Assembly: GCF_008642335.1 (NCBI RefSeq)
Contig: NZ_CP029191.1
Span: 7,316,001 to 7,380,000 of the forward strand
DNA: 64,000 nt
Direction: 5' to 3'
DNA from: Streptomyces venezuelae
GTDB lineage: Bacteria; Actinomycetota; Actinomycetes; Streptomycetales; Streptomycetaceae
This document shows, piece after piece, positions 17,003 through 24,988 of the stretch. The notes under the pieces are model-generated. The model ran no database searches, was not told the origin of the DNA, and saw nothing but the letters and a program-made list of their open reading frames with translations. Position 1 is the stretch's first letter, and every line of letters starts with the position of its first letter. Both the position numbers and the translations under genes were made by a program.

Positions 17003-17968
17003 ATGGTGCAAATCGGCTACACAATGATGACCGAGCAGGCCGGTCCGCGCGCGCTCGTCGACGACCTGGTCGCCGCGGAGCGGGCAGGCTTCGACTTCTC
17101 CGTCACCTCCGACCACTACTTCCCGTGGCTGGAGTCGCAGGGGCACTCGCCGTACGCGTGGAGCGTGCTCGGCGCGGCCGCGCAGGCGACGTCGCGCATC
17201 CCCCTCATGACATACGTGACCTGCCCGACGGTCCGCTACCACCCCGCCGTCGTGGCGCAGAAGGCCGCGACGATGCAGCTGCTCTCCGAGGGCCGCTTCC
17301 GGCTGGGACTCGGCTCGGGCGAGAACCTCAACGAGCACATCGTCGGCGCGGGCTGGCCCTCCGCCCGCGTCCGCATCGAGATGCTCGAAGAGGCCGTCGA
17401 GATCATCCGCGCCCTCTTCACCGGCGACAACGTGAACCACGAAGGCACCCACTTCGACGTCGCGAACGCCAGGCTGTGGGACGTGCCCGACGAGCTGCCG
17501 CCCATCGGCATCGCCGTCTCCGGCGAGCGGTCCTGCACGCTCGCCGGACAGCACGCCGACCTCGTCATCGCCACCGAGCCCAAGGCCGAGCTCATCGAGT
17601 CCTTCGACAAGCACGGCGGCCGCGGCAAGCCCCGCGTGGGGCAGCTGCCCGTCTGCTACGACACCGACAAGGACGCGGCGATCGCCCGCGCCCACGACCA
17701 GTTCCGCTGGTCCGTCGGCGGCTGGCCCGTCAACTCCGAGCTGCCGGGACCGTCCGGGTTCTCCGGCGCCACCCAGTTCGTCACCAAGGAGGACATGGCG
17801 GACCAGATCCCCTGCGGCGACGACGTCGACGACTTCGTCGAGGCCGTACGCCCCTTCGCCGAGGCCGGCTTCACGGAGATCGCCCTCGTCCAGGTGGGCG
17901 GCGACCAGCAGCGCCCCTTCATCGACTGGGCCGAGAAGAAGCTCCTGCCGGCCCTGAGGGAGCTGTGA
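17003..17968 (+). CDS. F420-dependent LLM-class oxidoreductase (G6PDH-like)
   Basis: 321 residues. Start ATG 17003; I see no Shine-Dalgarno before it. TIM-barrel LLM pattern: 'RAGFDFSVTSDHYFPWLESQGHSPYAWSVLGAAAQATSRIPLMTYVTCPT', 'VVAQKAATMQLLSEGRFRLGLGSGENLNEHIVG', and a C-terminal 'GFTEIALVQVGGDQQRPFIDWAEKKLLPAL'. This size and signature match the family often annotated as F420-dependent glucose-6-phosphate dehydrogenase-like. Substrate assignment is not safe; many members act on other sugars or alcohols. It overlaps the next gene by GTGA. Confidence 0.8.
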   Translation: MVQIGYTMMTEQAGPRALVDDLVAAERAGFDFSVTSDHYFPWLESQGHSPYAWSVLGAAAQATSRIPLMTYVTCPTVRYHPAVVAQKAATMQLLSEGRFRLGLGSGENLNEHIVGAGWPSARVRIEMLEEAVEIIRALFTGDNVNHEGTHFDVANARLWDVPDELPPIGIAVSGERSCTLAGQHADLVIATEPKAELIESFDKHGGRGKPRVGQLPVCYDTDKDAAIARAHDQFRWSVGGWPVNSELPGPSGFSGATQFVTKEDMADQIPCGDDVDDFVEAVRPFAEAGFTEIALVQVGGDQQRPFIDWAEKKLLPALREL

Positions 17969-18387
17969 CGGGCGGGGCGGCCGGCGAGCACCCCGAGTCC
18001 CCGCACCCGCCGTCCGCGGACCTCGTGCAGGTGGTCCTCGGCGAGTGCTCCCCGGCCGACGCCGACACCGTGTTCACCGTGCTGCGCGAACACTTCCCCT
18101 CCGACCGCGGGTCCGACGCGCCCGGCCAGACCAGGGAGGCCACCCCCGAGGTCTGGACCGGCGGGTTCCTCGCCGACCACAGCCCAGGCTCCGTCCCCGG
18201 CGTGCTGCTCGCGGGATCGGTCACCGCGGACCTGCAGGGCGCGCCCGTCGCCGTGTCCCGGCTGCGCGCGGCCCTGGCGTCCGCCTTCGTCGTGACGGAC
18301 GCGGCCACGGCCTCCGGGGACCAGGAGGTCGAGGTGCAGCTGCGCCTGACCGGACCCGACCAGGGGGCACCGCCCGGCGACGCCTGA
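17965..18387 (+). CDS. Hypothetical protein coupled to the F420 enzyme
   Basis: 140 residues from GTG 17965, overlapping the F420 gene stop. No family that I recognise. The sequence has a Pro-rich start ('EHPESPHPPSAD') and two alpha/beta-like stretches, 'DLVQVVLGECSPADADTVFTVLREHF' and 'APVAVSRLRAALASAFVVTDAATASGDQEVEVQLRL'. No membrane segment or Cys pair. Overlap with the upstream stop implies coupled translation, so it may be a partner or a small accessory domain of that enzyme. Confidence 0.6.
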   Translation: MTGGAAGEHPESPHPPSADLVQVVLGECSPADADTVFTVLREHFPSDRGSDAPGQTREATPEVWTGGFLADHSPGSVPGVLLAGSVTADLQGAPVAVSRLRAALASAFVVTDAATASGDQEVEVQLRLTGPDQGAPPGDA

Positions 18388-18508
18388 GCGGTTGGCCCGT
18401 TCGGGTGTACGTCCGCGTGTCGGACCCCGGTCTTCCGTACGGCGTGCCGGGGTGCGGCATGGTCGGAGGGCCCGTATCCGGACGGGACCGCGAAGGAGTA
18501 CGGCACTG

Positions 18509-18916
18509 GTGCGCGCAACACGACTGGGCGTCGCCGTGGCACTGCTGGGCTGCGCCATCGCCGGCTGCGGCGGTGGCGTCGACGCACGCGAGGACGCCGC
18601 GGCCCGTGCCGCCGCCCGCTTCGAGGCCAGTCTGCGCGCCCCGGACGCCGCGCGCGGATGTGCGGCGCTCGCCCCCGGCACCCTCGACGAACTGGAGCAG
18701 TCCGCCGAACAGCCCTGCGCGAAGGCCCTGCCGGAGGCCCAGGTCCCGCTGTCGACGGGGGTGCGGCACGTCGACGTGTACGGGCGGCAGGCGCGCGTCG
18801 TCACCGACCGCGACACCCTCTTCCTCTCGTCCTTTCCGGACGGCTGGAAGATCACGGCCGCGGGCTGCACCCCACGCCCCGAGAAGCCGTACCAGTGCCA
18901 GATCAAGGGGAGTTGA
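18509..18916 (+). CDS. Small secreted lipoprotein
   Basis: 135 residues from GTG 18509, with AAGGAG about ten bases upstream. A lipoprotein signal is clear: 'RATRLGVAVALLGCAIAGC' with lipobox A-I-A-G-C, so the mature protein is anchored to the outside of the membrane through the second Cys. The mature part has a SnoaL/NTF2-like feel ('AAARFEASLRAPDAARGCAALAPGTLDELE...') with paired Cys. Function unknown. It is followed after three bases by the 27-residue peptide gene, so the two are probably co-transcribed. Confidence 0.7.
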   Translation: MRATRLGVAVALLGCAIAGCGGGVDAREDAAARAAARFEASLRAPDAARGCAALAPGTLDELEQSAEQPCAKALPEAQVPLSTGVRHVDVYGRQARVVTDRDTLFLSSFPDGWKITAAGCTPRPEKPYQCQIKGS

Positions 18917-18919
18917 CCG

Positions 18920-19003
18920 GTGCGGACGATGTTCACGGTGTATCTGGTGATGGTCGCCGCAGGGCTGGCCTACTGCACGGTGCTCGGGCTGATCCAGCGG
19001 TGA
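18920..19003 (+). CDS. 27-residue single-pass membrane peptide
   Basis: GTG 18920 to TGA 19001-19003 encodes 27 residues, 'MRTMFTVYLVMVAAGLAYCTVLGLIQR'. One hydrophobic helix of about 20 residues with Arg at both ends. It sits three bases after the lipoprotein stop, with AAGGGGAG upstream as ribosome site, and just before the DUF6766 gene. The end of the gene is part of a 20-bp tandem duplication. Small membrane peptides of this type often accompany membrane proteins; a link to the DUF6766 protein is a guess. Confidence 0.6.
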   Translation: MRTMFTVYLVMVAAGLAYCTVLGLIQR

Positions 19004-19029
19004 AGGGGTTGATCCAGCGGTGAAGGGGC
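18990..19029. repeat. 20-bp perfect-but-one tandem duplication across a gene junction
   Basis: Copies 18990-19009 and 19010-19029 (TGATCCAGCGGTGAAGGGG then T or C). Each contains the GTGA that serves as stop/start overlap. In copy 1 the TGA ends the 27-residue peptide; in copy 2 the GTG starts the DUF6766 protein. The GTG in copy 1 opens only a 7-residue frame. Confidence 0.9.
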
Positions 19030-19706
19030 TCTTGCGTTTCGTCCGCGAGAACAGCCTGACCCTCGCCTTCGGCGTGGGCTTCCTCCTGTCCCTGGCCGGG
19101 CAGGCCGTCGCGGGGCACGCCGACTTCAACAACCAGCTCGTCGCGGAGGACCTGGCCCCGATGAGCTTCGGCGGCTATCTGCTGTCCTCCGACTTCGCCG
19201 TGGACGTCATGGAGAACTGGCAGTCCGAGTACCTGCAGTTCTTCCTCTACATCTTCGGCACGGTCTGGCTGCTCCAGCGCGGGTCGCCCGAGTCCAAGGA
19301 GCTCCACAAGGCGGGCACGGAGTCCGACGAGGACCAGAAGGTCGGCGTCCACGCGAAGCCCGACTCGCCGCGCTGGGCGGCGGCCGGAGGCGTGCGCCAG
19401 GCCTGGTACTCCCGGTCGCTCGGCATCCTCATGTGCACGCTGTTCCTGCTCTCCTGGCTCGCCCAGTCCGTCACCGGCACCGCCGCGTACAACGAGCAGC
19501 ACCTGCGCGAACTCCAGGCCCCCATCAGCTGGTTCGGCTACCTCGGCGCCGCCGACTTCTGGAGCCGCACCCTGCAGAACTGGCAGTCCGAGCTCCTCGC
19601 CGTGGGCTGCATGGCCGTCTTCTCCGTCTACCTGCGCCAGCGCGGGTCCCCGGAGTCGAAGCCGGTCGGGTCACCGCACACCGCGACCGGCGTCGAGGGC
19701 GGCTGA
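19020..19706 (+). CDS. DUF6766 membrane protein with internal duplication
   Basis: 228 residues from GTG 19020. The protein is built of two similar halves. Half 1 has 'VRENSLTLAFGVGFLLSLAGQAVAG', 'MSFGGYLLSSDFAVDVMENWQSEYLQ' and 'LLQRGSPESK'; half 2 repeats this as 'RSLGILMCTLFLLSWLAQSVTG', 'ISWFGYLGAADFWSRTLQNWQSELLA' and 'YLRQRGSPESK'. Each half has two hydrophobic helices. The family is known from Actinobacteria; function unknown. A small basic linker with 'HKAGTESDEDQKVGVHAKPDSPRW' joins the halves. Confidence 0.8.
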   Translation: MKGLLRFVRENSLTLAFGVGFLLSLAGQAVAGHADFNNQLVAEDLAPMSFGGYLLSSDFAVDVMENWQSEYLQFFLYIFGTVWLLQRGSPESKELHKAGTESDEDQKVGVHAKPDSPRWAAAGGVRQAWYSRSLGILMCTLFLLSWLAQSVTGTAAYNEQHLRELQAPISWFGYLGAADFWSRTLQNWQSELLAVGCMAVFSVYLRQRGSPESKPVGSPHTATGVEGG

Positions 19707-19709
19707 GAC

Positions 19710-20780
19710 TCACTCCGTCATGGCCCCGGGCCCGTCGGGGAGCGGGACGAGCAGGGCGCTCCTGCCCTGCTGCCACGCCCGCAGCAGCCGTTCGCCGAGC
19801 CGGTCCTCCAGGAACCCCGTGGCGCGGACGCCGAAGGCGACATCCGCCTCCAGGCCCGGCTCGGCGGCGAGGAGACCGCCGACGACGTCCCGCCGGACCA
19901 CCTGCTCGTGCACGGCGTCCGCCTCCACGTGCTCGTCGTAGAAGCGCTGCGCCGCGGGCCCCGCGCCGGTCCTGCGCAGCGCCGCGGCCAGCCGCCGCGA
20001 CCCCGGCGACGACGTCACCTCGACCCAGGCGAAGTGCCCGACCAGCGCGCCGCGGTGGGCACGGTGCAGGCCGAAGAGGGACATGAGGTTCACGGTCGCG
20101 AGGACCTCGGCCGGAGCGGCGTCCACGTAATGGCCGTAGGACGTGTCGAGTCCGAGGTCGGCCATGAGCTCGGCGAAGAGCCGGGCGTGGACGTCCTCGG
20201 CGCGGCCCGCGCCGAACTCGTCATACTCGATGGCGACCATCGCCGCCTTCGCCCGGCCGTGCAGCCGCGGGATGACCCAGGCGTGCGGGTCGGCCTCCTT
20301 GAGGTGGTACAGCGAGCGCAGCGCCGCGTACTCCCTGAGCTGCCACGTCTCGCCGTCGCGCTGCAGATGGTGGCTGACGCTCGCCTCGTCGTGTCCGACG
20401 GGCTCCACGAGCAGCTCGGCCAGCGCGGCCTCGGCGTCGTCGCTCGGCGGCACGTCCGCGTGCAGGGCGTCCAGGAAGCGGCGCTCCAGGACGTGGCGCA
20501 GGGTCAGCAGGGACGGGTCCCATTCCCTGTCGTCGGCGACCCCGGCGAAGCCCTGGTAGTGGAGTTCGTAGAGGACGTAGAGGGCGAGCTGGAGGTCGTC
20601 CCCGTAGGGCTCGGTGTTCCGCGCGTCCCCCGGTTCGGGCACGGGCGTGCCGTCCCGGAGCGCGGCGATGACCGCGCGGGACAGCTCGCCGCGCGGGGAG
20701 GGCAGCTCGGGGCTGCGGCGGCGCGATTCGGGGACGGCGGGCCGTGCCTGCGTGGTGCGTGTCTGCGCGGGGGCCGTCAT
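19710..20780 (-). CDS. Iron-containing redox enzyme (heme-oxygenase-like fold)
   Basis: 356 residues from ATG 20780, GGAGG six bases upstream, overlapping the CDGSH gene stop as ATGA. Helical protein; 'LALYVLYELHYQGFAGVADDREWDP', 'YHLKEADPHAWVIPRLHGRAKAAMVAIEYDEFGAGRAEDVHARLFAELMADLGLD' and 'FYDEHVEADAVHEQVVRRDVVGGL' carry the spaced Glu/His ligands (E-x-D-E..., H-x-E...H) of the iron-containing heme-oxygenase-like (HDO/CADD-type) superfamily. Members use di-iron centres for oxidative chemistry. Placed in one operon with a methyltransferase and an iron-sulfur protein. Confidence 0.75.
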   Translation of the reverse strand: MTAPAQTRTTQARPAVPESRRRSPELPSPRGELSRAVIAALRDGTPVPEPGDARNTEPYGDDLQLALYVLYELHYQGFAGVADDREWDPSLLTLRHVLERRFLDALHADVPPSDDAEAALAELLVEPVGHDEASVSHHLQRDGETWQLREYAALRSLYHLKEADPHAWVIPRLHGRAKAAMVAIEYDEFGAGRAEDVHARLFAELMADLGLDTSYGHYVDAAPAEVLATVNLMSLFGLHRAHRGALVGHFAWVEVTSSPGSRRLAAALRRTGAGPAAQRFYDEHVEADAVHEQVVRRDVVGGLLAAEPGLEADVAFGVRATGFLEDRLGERLLRAWQQGRSALLVPLPDGPGAMTE

Positions 20781-21046
20781 GAAGGTGCCTCCGGGTCCTG
20801 GTCCTGGTTCTGGTTCTCCGCCTCCGGCCGTGTCGGCTTGTCCTCGTGCTGTTTCACCCGCCGCCGGTGGCTCGTGTCGCACCACGGGTACGTACGGCTG
20901 CGGCGGCAGGTGCAGATCGCCACGGTGAAGCGTGAGGAGACGGAGACGGTCCCGTCGTCGCCGACCACCTCCACCGGGCCCTCCACCAGGAGCGGCCCGT
21001 CGCGGTCGACCGTGACACGGCGGGGGCGTTCAGGGGAGTTCTGCAC
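20777..21046 (-). CDS. CDGSH-type iron-sulfur protein
   Basis: 89 residues. The cluster motif is 'CTCRRSRTYPWCDTSH': C-x-C-x2-S-x3-P-x-C-D-x-S-H, the three-Cys one-His ligand set of CDGSH proteins, with Thr where Gly is usual. The N-terminal strand 'DGPLLVEGPVEVVGDDGTVS' is also typical. A Gln/Asp/Pro-rich C-terminal tail is probably disordered. It overlaps the methyltransferase gene by 17 bases and the redox enzyme by ATGA. Likely an electron carrier for the di-iron partner (inference). Confidence 0.85.
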   Translation of the reverse strand: MQNSPERPRRVTVDRDGPLLVEGPVEVVGDDGTVSVSSRFTVAICTCRRSRTYPWCDTSHRRRVKQHEDKPTRPEAENQNQDQDPEAPS

Positions 21047-21752
21047 GGATCACCACCAACTCCTCGCAGGTCTCGCCGTCTTCGAGCAGGTTGCGGTGGC
21101 GCAGCCACGACTCGCGCGAGCGCATCACGGGACCGAAGGGGACGAACTCCCGGTCGGCGACCGCCGGTTTCATGCCGCGGTCCGCGAGCCTTTCGAGCGT
21201 GGCGTCCACGCCGCTGAGCGCGGAGTGCACCATCAGGAGGACGCCGCCGGGCCGCAGGGCACCGGGAGCCGCGTCGCAGACACGGTCGACGATCGCGCGG
21301 CCCGCGGGACCGGCGTCCCACGCGCGTGCCGCGCCGCGCCGGGGGAGCATCGCCGAGGGAGAGGGCACGTAGGGCGGGTTGCTGATCACGTAGTCGTACG
21401 GGCCCGCCGGCACCCCGCGCGTCATGTCGCCGCGGCGGACGGTGACGGACTGCCCCGAGAGCCGCGCGTTGACGCGGGCGGTCAGGACGGCGCGCCGGGA
21501 GATGTCGAGGGCGGTCACCCGGGCCCCCAGCCGCGCCGCCGCGACGGCGAGCGCCCCGGAGCCGGTGCCCAGGTCCAGTACGGAAGAGCTCTCGCCGATA
21601 CGCTCGCGGCGCAGGTTCCGCGCAAGGAGCTCGGTGTCGTACTGCGGTGCGTAGACGCCGGGCAGAGTGATCAGACGGGGCCTGCGCGCCGGCCGGGCCG
21701 CGCGTCCCGTGCGTGCCGGGGTGGGCATGGGTGTCCGCGTGTGCGTGGTCAT
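21030..21752 (-). CDS. HemK/PrmC-type N5-glutamine methyltransferase-like protein
   Basis: 240 residues from ATG 21752 with GGAG about eight bases upstream. SAM site 'SSVLDLGTGSGALAVAAARLGARVTALDISRRAV' and the class mark 'DYVISNPPYVPSPSAM' (N-P-P-Y), which binds the amide nitrogen of Gln, Asn or adenine. This looks like the HemK2 branch; the usual PrmC gene (release factor methylation) is normally elsewhere next to prfA. Being first in an operon with a CDGSH and an iron redox enzyme is a known actinobacterial arrangement with no proven role. Substrate may be a protein or small molecule. Confidence 0.8.
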   Translation of the reverse strand: MTTHTRTPMPTPARTGRAARPARRPRLITLPGVYAPQYDTELLARNLRRERIGESSSVLDLGTGSGALAVAAARLGARVTALDISRRAVLTARVNARLSGQSVTVRRGDMTRGVPAGPYDYVISNPPYVPSPSAMLPRRGAARAWDAGPAGRAIVDRVCDAAPGALRPGGVLLMVHSALSGVDATLERLADRGMKPAVADREFVPFGPVMRSRESWLRHRNLLEDGETCEELVVIRAELP

Positions 21753-21966
21753 GTGGCATCTCCCGTCGGCGGGAACTCCACTAGGGGCTCCTCCTCCCAC
21801 ACTCCGCCCGTTCACCATCGGCCACCACCGGAAGGATCACTCAAAGTGGGCCAAAGCATGACTCATGGTGACTTGACGTGAACGGTACGGATTTTGCTGC
21901 CTGCTTCGGTTCTGACACTGGGTGCCCCGGGCACCGTGATCCACACCTGACGGGTCCGGAGCCGGT

Positions 21967-22464
21967 TCAGTCCACGGACGTGTGCTTGTGCCGCGCCCAG
22001 GCGGGCAGCACGAACCAACAGAGCAGGTACCAGGCGACGACGCCGGCCACCAGCCACGGCACCACGGTGTTGTCGGTCGCGACCCGCAGCACGAGGAGGA
22101 GCGCCGAGGTCAGGGTGCCGAGCAACAGGATGAGCCCGGCCAGCGTCAGCCGGGACGCCCACACCACCGCGTGCGGTTTGATCCTGCGTCCCGCGACGAG
22201 GCGGTGGAAGGAGACCGGGCCGATGAGGGCGCCCGTCGCCGTGGAGCCGAGGATCACCGTCACCACGTAGATCGTCCGGTCGACGTCGCCGAGCTGGGCG
22301 AACCGCGGCGTGAACACGACCGTCAGAAGGAAGCCGAAGAGGATCTGGACCCCGGTCTGCGCGACCCGCACCTCCTGGATCAGCTCGGCCCACCTGCGGT
22401 CGGCGCGCTCGTTCTCGGTCTCGCGGCGGTCGTTGTCCGGGGCCTCACTGTTCGACGTGTCCAC
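21967..22464 (-). CDS. DUF6328 membrane protein
   Basis: 165 residues. A charged N-terminus ('DTSNSEAPDNDRRETENERADRRW') is followed by four hydrophobic segments: 'GVQILFGFLLTVVFTPRF', 'RTIYVVTVILGSTATGALIG', 'ASRLTLAGLILLLGTLTSALLLVLRV' and 'VVPWLVAGVVAWYLLCWFVLP'. The pattern 'ELIQEVRVAQTGVQILFGFLLTV.F..RF' marks the DUF6328 family of Actinobacteria. Function unknown. It is a single gene; 21753-21966 before the next gene holds no other frame I can support. Confidence 0.75.
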   Translation of the reverse strand: MDTSNSEAPDNDRRETENERADRRWAELIQEVRVAQTGVQILFGFLLTVVFTPRFAQLGDVDRTIYVVTVILGSTATGALIGPVSFHRLVAGRRIKPHAVVWASRLTLAGLILLLGTLTSALLLVLRVATDNTVVPWLVAGVVAWYLLCWFVLPAWARHKHTSVD

Positions 22465-22598
22465 AACATCGAGTCTGACGACGAATCACCGGGACTACAA
22501 ACGGAAGTGCTTCTTGTGGTTCAAGCTGATTCGAGTTCTCGCGGGCGGGCAGACGGGACGCAGAACGAACGTCGCACACGACCCGATGGAGGCTCTCC

Positions 22599-22826
22599 AT
22601 GCTGCTGGCGCACCCCGTCGTCCTGGAAGACCTGCTGGAGCGCTACAAGACCCTGGCTCTGCTCCGTGCCGACCAGGGCAGCGCGGAGAGCCGCCAGGCG
22701 TACGAGGACGTCGCCTACAGCCTGTGCCTGGCCACCGGCACCAGCGACATCGACGCCGCGGTCGTCGCGGCGGGGCACCGGCTGCCGGGCGCCAGGACCC
22801 TGGACGACTCGCTTCTGTCGGCATGA
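22599..22826 (+). CDS. DUF5133 small protein
   Basis: 75 residues, ATG 22599 with GGAGG upstream. It begins 'LLAHPVVLEDLLERYKTLALL', a pattern I know from Streptomyces DUF5133 proteins, followed by a helical 'SRQAYEDVAYSLCLATGT' and an Ala/Val-rich end. Soluble, no catalytic residues visible. These are often stress or development-linked in Streptomyces, but the role is unknown. Its stop lies inside an 18-bp tandem repeat and just before a terminator. Confidence 0.7.
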   Translation: MLLAHPVVLEDLLERYKTLALLRADQGSAESRQAYEDVAYSLCLATGTSDIDAAVVAAGHRLPGARTLDDSLLSA

Positions 22827-22855
22827 TGCCCGCGTAAGGCATGATGCCCGCGTAA
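22820..22855. repeat. 18-bp tandem duplication at the 3' end of the DUF5133 gene
   Basis: Two identical copies of GGCATGATGCCCGCGTAA at 22820-22837 and 22838-22855. The gene's TGA lies in copy 1, so the repeat probably arose in the trailer by slippage. Confidence 0.9.
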
Positions 22856-22888
22856 GGCCCGGGTCCCCGCGGGGACCCGGGCCTTTTC
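22856..22888. terminator. Bidirectional intrinsic terminator
   Basis: Thirteen-bp perfect stem (GGCCCGGGTCCCC / GGGGACCCGGGCC) around GC, followed by TTTT on the plus strand. It separates the plus-strand DUF5133 gene from the converging dehydrogenase gene. Confidence 0.9.
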
Positions 22889-22910
22889 GTGCCGGCAGGC
22901 GCAGGCGGTC

Positions 22911-24302
22911 CTACGCGCCGTGCCACACCGTCGTCGCGTTGCAGAACTCGCGGATGCCGTGGCCGGACAGCTCACGGCCGTAACCGGAACGCTTGACGCC
23001 ACCGAAGGGGAGCCCCGGGTGGGAGGCGGTCATGCCGTTGAAGAACACGCCGCCCGCCTCCAGGTCCCGTACGCACCGCTCGACATCGGCGTCGTCCCGG
23101 GTCCACACGTTGGAACTCAGCCCGAACGGCGTGTCGTTGGCGAGCGCCACGGCCTCGTCCAGATCCGCGACCCGGTACAGAGTGGCCACCGGACCGAACG
23201 CCTCCTCGCGGTGGATCCGCATCTGCGGGGTGACGTCGGCGAGGACGGTGGGTGCGTAGTACCAGCCCGTCTCCTGTTCCTTGGGCCGCTGCCCGCCGCA
23301 CAGCGCCGTGGCGCCGTTGTTCAGCGCGTCCTCGACGAGCTCCTCCAGGTCGTCGCGGCCCTGCTCGGTCGCGAGCGGACCCACGTCCGTGTTCTCGTCC
23401 ATCGGGTCGCCGACGGTCAGCTCCCGCATCCCGGCGACGAACCGCTCCCGGAACGCGTCGTAGACGTCGGTGTGCACGATGAAGCGCTTCGCGGCGATGC
23501 AGGACTGTCCGTTGTTCTGCACCCGGGCGGTGACCGCCGTCGCCGCCGCGCGCTCGACATCCGCGCTCGGCAGCACGAGGTACGGGTCGCTGCCGCCCAG
23601 CTCCAGAACGGTCTTCTTGATCTCGTCGCCCGCGACGGACGCCACCGAGCGCCCCGCGGGCTCGCTGCCGGTGAGGGTCGCCGCGGCCACCCGCCGGTCG
23701 CGCAGGATGTCCTCGACGGCGCCCGAGCCGATGAGCAGCGTCTGGAAACAGCCCTCCGGGTAACCGGCGCGCGTGAACAGGTCCTGGAGGTAGAGCGCGG
23801 TCCTCGGCACGTTCGACGCGTGCTTGAGCAGCGCGACGTTGCCCGCCATGAGGGCCGGGGCGGCGAAGCGCACGACCTGCCAGAGCGGGAAGTTCCAGGG
23901 CATCACGGCCAGGACGACGCCGAGCGGGCGGTAGCGCACGATCGCGCGCTCGGCGCCCGAGTCGCTCACGTCCCGCTGCGCGGGGTGCTCGTCCGCGAGC
24001 AGGCCCTCGGCGTGCTCCGCGTACCAGCGCATGGCCTTGACGCACTTCGCGGCCTCGGCCCGCGCGGCCTTCACCGGCTTGCCCATCTCGGTCGTCATGG
24101 TGCGTGCGATGTCCGCCGTGTCCTCCTCGAGCAGGTCGGCGGCGCGGTTGAGCAGGCGTGCGCGCTCGGCGAAGTCGCTGAGGCGGTGGCGGGCGTAAGC
24201 CGATTCGGCTTTCGCCAACCGGTGTTCGATCTCGTCGCCGGAGAGCGCCTCGAAGGTTTCGAGGGTCTCGCCGGTGGCCGGGTCGACCGTGGCGATGGGC
24301 AT
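22911..24302 (-). CDS. NAD(P)-dependent succinic semialdehyde dehydrogenase-type ALDH
   Basis: 463 residues from ATG 24302 with GAGGAG upstream. Aldehyde dehydrogenase signatures are all there: '[34 protein letters not shown]' (cofactor entry), '[16 protein letters not shown]' with the general-base Glu, '[14 protein letters not shown]' with the catalytic Cys, and '[10 protein letters not shown]'. The type (short, starting '[19 protein letters not shown]') matches the NADP succinic semialdehyde dehydrogenases of GABA breakdown. It lies 145 bases after a CBS-domain gene on the same strand. Physiological substrate assumed from family. Confidence 0.88.
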   Translation of the reverse strand: MPIATVDPATGETLETFEALSGDEIEHRLAKAESAYARHRLSDFAERARLLNRAADLLEEDTADIARTMTTEMGKPVKAARAEAAKCVKAMRWYAEHAEGLLADEHPAQRDVSDSGAERAIVRYRPLGVVLAVMPWNFPLWQVVRFAAPALMAGNVALLKHASNVPRTALYLQDLFTRAGYPEGCFQTLLIGSGAVEDILRDRRVAAATLTGSEPAGRSVASVAGDEIKKTVLELGGSDPYLVLPSADVERAAATAVTARVQNNGQSCIAAKRFIVHTDVYDAFRERFVAGMRELTVGDPMDENTDVGPLATEQGRDDLEELVEDALNNGATALCGGQRPKEQETGWYYAPTVLADVTPQMRIHREEAFGPVATLYRVADLDEAVALANDTPFGLSSNVWTRDDADVERCVRDLEAGGVFFNGMTASHPGLPFGGVKRSGYGRELSGHGIREFCNATTVWHGA

Positions 24303-24447
24303 GCGGCTCCTCCTCGGGAACGCGGGGGCGGGACGTGCGGGTGGGGGCCTACGGCGGGCCGGGTCCACGCGGTGCGTCCCCGGGATCTCCACCGTAGGCC
24401 GACATGGGTGCGGGGGCATGCCGGAGTCGGCCGGACGGTCGGTCCGG

Positions 24448-24864
24448 TCAGTCCGTCGACAGGGCCTCCAGGAGCTGCCCCGCCTTGGGGTCGCTCAGCG
24501 CGCGGGCGGCGTCGGCCAGCGCGACCATGCCCACCAGGGAGTGGCCGTCGATCACGGGCAGCCGCCGCACCTTGTGCGCGGTCAGGGTCGCGAAGACCTC
24601 GTCGACGCTGTCGTCCGCGCCGATCGTCACGGCCTCGCCCTGCGCGAGCTCGCCCACGAGGACCTTCGAGGGGTCCTTGCCCTGCCCGAGGACCTTGACG
24701 ACGATGTCGCGGTCGGTGAGAACGCCCTTGAGGCGGTTGTCGGTCCCGCAGATGGGCAGCGCCCCGACGCCCAGCTCGGTCAGCTTGGCGGCCGCCTGGA
24801 GGACCGTCTCCTCGGCGCCGGCGCACTCCGCGCCGGGGGTCATGATGTCGCGTGCGGTGGTCAT
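24448..24864 (-). CDS. Two-CBS-domain regulatory protein
   Basis: 138 residues, all of it two CBS repeats: 'ARDIMTPGAECAGAEETVLQAAAKLTELGVGALPICG...LKGVLTDRDIVVKVLG' and 'LAQGEAVTIGADDSVDEVFATLTAHKVRRLPVIDGHSLVGMVALADAARAL'. CBS pairs bind adenine nucleotides and usually sense energy charge. Stand-alone members of this size are common in actinomycetes as stress-linked proteins. A close paralogue lies at 41251-41673. Confidence 0.85.
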   Translation of the reverse strand: MTTARDIMTPGAECAGAEETVLQAAAKLTELGVGALPICGTDNRLKGVLTDRDIVVKVLGQGKDPSKVLVGELAQGEAVTIGADDSVDEVFATLTAHKVRRLPVIDGHSLVGMVALADAARALSDPKAGQLLEALSTD

Positions 24865-24988
24865 GTGGGCCTCCTTGCCGTCGGGCGGAGGCTCGGCGTC
24901 GCGGCCGTTCGCCGGGCCGAGCCGCTGTCGCCGACCGGGTGCCCACTGCGGGCGGGGGAAACACGCGTGACCGGAAGCAGCCGCCGGC

